Origin: Alnus glutinosa
Lineage: Eukaryota; Streptophyta; Magnoliopsida; Fagales; Betulaceae
NCBI RefSeq assembly: GCF_958979055.1
Contig: NC_084886.1
Span: 38,770,154-38,834,153 of the forward strand
Direction of reading: 5' to 3'
Length of the DNA stretch: 64,000 nt
The stretch's first letter is position 1; the number at the start of each line of letters is the position of its first letter. Below are positions 58,457 through 64,000 of the stretch, piece after piece. Below the pieces are notes generated by a model, which searched no databases, was not told the origin of the DNA, and was given only the letters and a program-made list of their open reading frames with translations. The position numbers and the translations under genes are program-made.

Positions 58457-59537
58457 GAGTACTCCCATTAATCTTCCTATGTTGGTTCCCTTCCCTACAT
58501 TTAGGAAAAATTGACCCACAATAGACACCCTAATTTTACATATTTTGGTTGGGAAGCTACAGTGCTACCCAATGTATGTAGCTTCCCAATCACTTTTTTT
58601 AATGAAAAAAATCACTCTTTCTCTCACCTTCACACATCCCCATTTCCACTTTCATTAGTTCCCTCCTCTACCTTGTCACCTGCACAGCTTCACCTTCTAC
58701 AACGAATCCGTCGACGATTGAAGACCGACGGTGTGGTTCTACCAGCGGCCAAGCGAGGATGAGAGGAACTGATCACCAGTGGGGCCATTGGGCTTGGCTA
58801 TGACCGTGGAAAGGCCATCGTCGGCCAAGAGAAGGTTTGAGGGCCCTCCCACACGGACCGAGTTGTTGTCCCCGGTTTTGTTGGCGAAGGTTCGCCACTC
58901 AAAGGTCTCGCCGTCTCCCAGAGTTCATCCTCGAGAGCCGATCTGCAAATATTTCTCCGATCAGCCTGACTTCATGGGTCGCCGCTTGGCGAATTGGGAC
59001 TGTGTCGCGAGGGAGGAGCATGTGATTTTAGGGGGGGAGAGTGATGGAATTTCGGAGTGTAGGGGGTGGGAATGAGGAGGCATGTGGCCATCGTGGTGTG
59101 TGGATAGATGGTGAGAATTGAGAAGGAAATGAGAGGTTTTCGGTCTTTGAGCTCTGGTTATTGATTGGTTTTCTGAGAAATCATCGGTTCTTGCAAGTTC
59201 TTTGTTGGTTCTGTGGATTCGTAATCAGACCTCTTATGGATGAAAGGTTCTGCAATTCATGTTCTTCGAAAAAAGGGGGAAGGGGGGTTGAGTTCTTGCT
59301 TCTGGTGTGAGCATGAGACAGAGAAGACAAGAGTGCAAGAGAGAGAAGAAATAGTTGGTTGGTAGAATTAAAAAAGTATGAAATAGAAAAAAAGAATAAA
59401 ATATGAGTAAGAAATAATATTTAATTGATATAGGAAAAATTAAGGGAATCTATTGTGGGGTGTTTTTTTATAGGGAAGCAAAAAACAGTTTGTTCTCTAA
59501 ATATAGGGAAAATGGTTGGAAAACTGATGGGAGTGCT
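58457..59537. mobile_element. PIF/Harbinger-type element with GC-rich cargo
   Basis: Ends GAGTACTCCCATTAATCTTC and, on the complement, GAGCACTCCCATCAGTTTTC, with TAA at 58454-58456 and 59538-59540. Subterminal ACAATAGACACCC/GGAATCTATTGT-type motifs are also inverted. No transposase. The centre (about 58690-59080) is GC-rich and codon-like, unlike the AT-rich ends, and has an open plus-strand frame at 58779-59075, so it may be captured host sequence; no family was recognised. Confidence 0.78.
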
Positions 59538-59540
59538 CTA

Positions 59541-60224
59541 AGTAGCTATTGACCAACGTTTTGAATGCCAAAAAATTACAAAGAGGAAAATTGATATGAA
59601 CATCGACGAACAAGTTTACAACCGTTGATTTCTCTGTCAGAAACCGATTGAGGTCTTCCACAATGATGATAGACTTGTTCATCGTTTGTAACAAAACAAA
59701 ATTCAGATTGGAATCATTCATAACTTTTGAAAAGCAAAAAGATGGGAGAAGAACAAGAGAAAGAAACGAATCATTTCTCAGGCATTAAAACATTTTTAAT
59801 TTGAGGCCAATTGGAAGAAGAGCTAAAAAAATATTAAGAGACATGTACTGTTGGTAAAAGAGTCACTACTATTGAGATTTGTGTATAAATCTAAAATAGA
59901 ATAATAGCAGAAACAAGAACGAGAAAAGAGACAGAATTTACGTGGTTCAGTCTATGACCTATGTCCACAGAGTAAAGCCCAAAAGGCTACATTGTGCTCA
60001 TTGACTTGATTGTTTATACATAGGCATCATATTTAAACCTAAATCAACTTATACTAGGAAACACAAATCAACTTAGACTAAAAAATATAAATCAATAATA
60101 TTATATTTAGAATATATTTGTAATATATTCTAACGGCCACCACGGATTGCGAGACCACAAAAAAAAAAGGAGAAAAAAGCTGGTATATTTTGAAGTCCAG
60201 ATTTAAAGCAATGGAAACTTACTG
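59541..60224. other. gene-free stretch with LTR-like segment
   Basis: About 59849-60133 starts TGTTGGTAAAAGAG, contains ACGTGGTTCAG and TGTCCACAG motifs common in plant copia LTRs, and ends ATATTCTAACG. No target duplication is visible, so a solo LTR is only a suggestion. Confidence 0.4.
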
Positions 60225-60289
60225 GATCATGTGATGTAATATTTTGGTTTTGTGGTTGTTGTTTGGATAATTCAATCAAGAACTGTTTC

Positions 60290-61223
60290 GTCAGGGGGAG
60301 GCTCTACGCCTCCCTCCTCCCGATGGTGATACCTCCTAGCCCTTTTAAGGTTATGGAGTATTTTTTGTCCCTCCATGGTGTGTACCAGTGGAGGTTAGGT
60401 CTCTTCCAGCCTTTAGGACTGTAGAGATTTGTGTTTATGTTTTTTTGGTTTCTTTTCTTTTTGTTCTGACAGGAAGGTTCTCTTTGAGATGTCCAGCGGG
60501 GAGATGCTTCTCTGGTTCGTGTTGCCTGTGGAGGGCTTGGCTAGATTTTCATCTTCATCTCTATTTTTTTAGGGTAGATCTACGCTCTTTCGTCGGCGTC
60601 TATGAGACATGCGCCCCTCAGTCGAGTTCACCATCGTCTTCCAGTCTTGCTATCCCTTGCATTGGCCGTGCTGGTCATCAGTGACCGGCGCGTGACCATC
60701 ACGCGCTAGGGATCCTTTTCTCCTTGGGCACTCGTGATGGCCGCGCTCTGTCTTTTCTAGCCCTGCAATGGTGGTGCCCGGGGATATGGGGACCGATTTG
60801 TTGCAGGGTGACTCCGGGGACAGCGCGTGTCCTACGCGCACCGTTTTCCAACGAAGACATTGTCCCTTGCCACCGGCTTGGGTTGAGATTTTCTGTATGT
60901 TGTGTTTGTGTATTCCCTTTATTTCTCCAATCACAATCTATCTTTGTATTACTTAATTTTTACTGGAATATCTATTGGCTTATAGCTAGATCGACCCTCT
61001 TTTGTTAGAGTATATGTTATTATAAAGAGAGGTTCAAATGTTGTTCTTGTGAGGTTGGTGTTCTGTCTAGACAACTGTTTTTTAAGTCAGATCCTTCTGG
61101 CTTAGAGTGTAGGGAGTCTTGTCCCTCTAATCTCAATTTGTAAGCCTTCGGGCCTTTTCTGCATTAATAATAGCACATGCTATCTGTTCAAAAAGAAAGA
61201 AAAAAAAATGAAAAAGAAAAAAA
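60290..61223 (+). mobile_element. LINE-like retroposon, 5'-truncated
   Basis: About 930 bp lying between near-identical 11-base sequences AGAACTGTTTC (60279-60289) and AGAGCTGTTTC (61224-61234). It ends in an A-rich tail after GCCTTCGGGCCTTTTCTGCA then TTAATAATAG. The same position in the first UGT locus (about 10170) lacks it. Target duplication plus A-rich tail indicates a non-LTR retroposon; frames inside (60388-60684) show no certain reverse transcriptase motif. Confidence 0.65.
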
Positions 61224-62572
61224 AGAGCTGTTTCAAACGCGTAAACTTCCTATACAAAACTCATTGACAGAAGCACAAAAGATGGAGTCATTAAAATACT
61301 AGATAATGCTGCATACAAGCCAGAGATGTTTAAATAATAAGCTTGTGGCTCGTGTGCAACGATGCACACGTGTTAAGTGTGTCTATGCAACACGCAAGTG
61401 TACAACGGTCAGTGCTTTACATTGGGTTACACAATTAGCTTGAGTGTATTCAAAATTCAATCTAGTTAAGAGTAAGATAAATGCTTAAAAAATACACAAA
61501 ATACTCATCGCTTATCAATGTGGGACAAATAGTAATTGAAAAGATATAGGGAAAGTTACAATATTAAAATTGGGGCGAAACTTAAATTTTCATAAAATAA
61601 TTTTCATTAATAATAAGGTAAGCTATTGTGAAATGCATTTAAATAGCTTGGAAATTAAAAAGTAATTTAGTTCCTTAAATTAAGGAAAAGTTTTAAAAAA
61701 ACTGTTGGTAGTGCTCTTAGATCTCTTGTAGTTTTAATCTTTTGAAAACAAATAGCGTCAAGTGTTGAACACAGCGTTTTGCCTTAGATATGATAGACGA
61801 CGGTGCCATTGGCTACTTTTAATCAAGTACGTATGCCTAAAAAAAATAAAAAAAAAATAAAAAAAAAAACTTCCACAACTGATTTGAGTTGACTTTATCA
61901 ATACCTTTCAGAGATGCGAAAATAAGGAACCCAACCCATACTGGTTTGTTTTGCAAAGAGCTCAAATGCGAGAATGAGATGAGCCCAAGTTTGTATGCAA
62001 GAGAACCAGAGGAATTAATCTGATGTGATCTCTCATAATCATAGATTCATGTGGACAAATTCTCTTAAAGAGAATCCTAAAAGGATGAACCATGCAGTAT
62101 GCCAAAGTTTGAGGAGGGTGCTGACGCGCTCAGCTAGATTTCTTTCTCGTCAGTAAATTTTGACGCCAACATGCATTCGCATTGAACGTACGTCCAGCGA
62201 AGCTCCAATTTGTTTTTTCATTTAACTTTGGGACCAACAATTAAAGTTTGGTCGGTAGCATTTCTCAATTCATAATTATGGGCGTTCGACAATGACGGCG
62301 GCGTTGAACTTGAACGTGGTAATTAAATTTTAGTTCCACAAGACGTACAACGTCGCCGTATGGGGAAGGAGAAAACCATTTCATTATTTCAAATCTTCAA
62401 AGTATTTCATTATTAATTTTAAGCTCTCCATAGAACGTGAGGGTGAGGCCTGCCTCACTCTCACACAGGCAAGGCAAGATCTCAGCCATGAGACTGCGTC
62501 GCCCCTATTCCCCATATATTTAAGCTCTATAGAAAGCGAGGCCCTAAGATCACAGATAATTAGCTTTCAGTC
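61224..62572 (+). other. upstream region of UGT pseudogene
   Basis: Aligns with 10180-12232, including the conserved TATA-like CCCATATATTTAAG, but lacks the 292-bp MITE and the extra promoter segment present in the first locus. Non-coding. Confidence 0.8.
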
Positions 62573-64000
62573 ATGGCTGTTCCACCGCCATTCCAAACCG
62601 TGGCCTGAAGGTCACCCTCATTACCACCCCGTCAAATGCTCCATTCATCTTTTCGAAAACCTCTAAGCACCAAAGTATCTCTTTGTCAATAATCCCTTTT
62701 CCGAGAGTTCAAGAGTTGCCCCAAGGATGCGAGAACATTGCCGACCTTCCTTCAATGGCTCTACTGGCTCCTTTAATCGAAGCCACCAAAAAAATGAAAC
62801 AACCTTTCGAGGGAGTCCTCCGAGACATGATTGACGATGGGTGTCGCCCCATTTGTGTAATCTCTGACTTCGTCCTAGGCTGGACACTCGATTCGTGCCG
62901 TTGTTTTGGAATTCTGCGCATCGTCTGTCATGGAATGGGTCTCTTACCGATGGCTATTTGTAAATCCATTGGTTTGCATGCCCCAACCATTAAGGCTTTG
63001 TCGGATTTGGATCCGATAGAGTTTCCACATCTGAAAACTCCATTCACTTTGCTCAAAGCTGACCTTGCTGAAGGGCTTGTCGACGCTGATCCGGATGACA
63101 CTTTTACGTGCCTCTCGCTGGAGGCTTGGGAAGCGGATATGAATAGCTGGGGCGTTGTGGTTAACAGCTTTGAGGCGATTGAAGGTGATCACGCGGGTGT
63201 ATTCGAGTCCTTCTACGCCAACCAGGCCAAGGCCTATTGCGTGGGGCCGTTTCTATTGTACGATTGGCTTGGAAAATAAGTGGGGGCTGAGGAGGAATCC
63301 TATTCGTACATCAAGTGGCTCGATGAGCAAGCTGGATCCGGTGGTGTGATCTACGTTTCATTCGGTACACAATCACACTTGTCGGAGCATCAGATGGACG
63401 AGATTGCTTTCGGGCTGGAGATGGCAGGCCACCTGTTCATCTGGATTGTGAGATCAACGACATGGGTCCCGCCGGATGGATGGAATGAGAGGGTGGGAAG
63501 GAGAGGGTTGGTTGTACAAGATTGGGTGGACCAACGAAGCATCCTAGCTCACCCAGCAACGGGTGGGCAACCATTTCTTCTTCCCCTTTTTAGTAATTTT
63601 TTTACTTCAACCAAAAAGTAAACTTCAAAACATTTTGACTTTTTTTTTTTTTTCAACTTTTCTTTATATTACATCAATTATTTTTTATTACTATTCAACT
63701 AAAAAAATTAACTACAAAATAAGATATTTTCACTTTTCTATAAAATAATCTCAAACTTTTTTTATATTTTATATCACATAAATCACTTTTTACTACTATT
63801 TAAACAAAAATTCTACCACACAACCGTTTACCAAACAAACCGTGAGTCACTGTGGGTGAAACTCGGCTCTGGAGAGCTTTTTGACATGGCCCATGCTTAG
63901 TTTTTCAGACCAACTATTGAATGCGAAATTTGTAGCAGTGGGATACGGAGCTGGGCTAATGATCCCACACAGAGAGGTTGGAGGAGACAAAATCTTGACC
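62573..64000 (+). pseudogene. UDP-glycosyltransferase pseudogene, paralogue of 12233
   Basis: Closely matches the intact UGT but has several disabling changes. A 70-bp deletion after codon 7 removes the catalytic His region and shifts the frame. A GAA-to-TAA change at 63277-63279 stops the frame at the position of Glu259. An insertion of about 276 bp (63568-63843) interrupts the PSPG box after HPATGG. A further 17-base loss removes the text between GAGAGCTT and TTTGACATGG. The copy runs off the right edge. The two extra PSPG residues (SFSDQ region) are present in both copies, so they predate the duplication. Confidence 0.93.
63568..63843. mobile_element. AT-rich insertion in the PSPG box of the UGT pseudogene
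   Basis: Absent from the intact gene. The right end reads CCGTTTACCAAACAAACC; its complement GGTTTGTTTGGTAAACGG resembles the TTTGTTTGG ends of Tourist or hAT-like MITEs. The left end is not a clear inverted partner and a few exon bases were lost, so the class is open. Confidence 0.6.

Noticed and set aside
60388..60934. Overlapping 94-98-residue frames as host genes
   Set aside because: Within the LINE-like insertion; no conserved motif recognised and overlapping on both strands.

Overview
This is nuclear DNA from a higher plant, most likely a eudicot; the species cannot be fixed from sequence alone. The evidence is long AT-rich intergenic DNA with simple repeats, GT-AG spliced genes, a plant-type UDP-glycosyltransferase, a plant peroxisomal beta-oxidation multifunctional protein, and many plant transposon families (Ty3/gypsy and copia-like LTR elements, MULE, PIF/Harbinger-Tourist, a non-LTR element). 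No rRNA, tRNA or CRISPR array was seen.

Layout. 1-5562: remnant of a minus-strand Ty3/gypsy element (integrase piece, gag zinc knuckle, tRNA-iMet-type primer binding site, 2.7 kb LTR). 5563-12200: gene-free DNA with a Tourist-like element, a fold-back element, odd paired hairpins and the promoter of the next gene. 12233-13657: an intact single-exon UGT. 14110-18628: a Pack-MULE with 9-bp target duplications that carries pieces of two unrelated host genes (an SLC35F-type transporter and a GATA factor) and an inserted copia-like mini-element. 19326-24375: a block duplicated at 53667-56700; here it holds a Harbinger-type element with a TolB-like gene fragment and the broken C-terminal end of a FANCI homologue. 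24846-39437: a minus-strand non-autonomous gypsy element whose left LTR is split by a 7.3 kb gag-only LTR element (25909-33237); both have matching target duplications. 40249-48560, minus strand: an 18-exon MFP2-type gene (725 aa predicted). 49000-52307: rearranged LTR pieces of another gypsy family. 53667-56700: second copy of the duplicated block. 58457-59537: another Harbinger-type element. 60225-64000: second copy of the UGT locus, with a LINE-like insert upstream and a pseudogenised UGT that runs off the window.

Only two genes look intact: the UGT (12233) and MFP2 (40249-48560). MFP2 has two oddities: a 2-residue loss between the expected catalytic His and Glu of the dehydrogenase domain, and no recognisable peroxisomal C-terminal signal. 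The duplicated UGT and FANCI blocks act as mutual controls: four insertions (two Harbinger-type, one LINE-like, one unclassified) can be dated by their absence at the matching site in the other copy.

The main theme is transposons acting as gene-fragment collectors. One MULE and one Harbinger-type element carry recognisable host exons, a second Harbinger-type element carries an unidentified GC-rich segment, and two gag-only or gag-degenerate LTR elements are nested.
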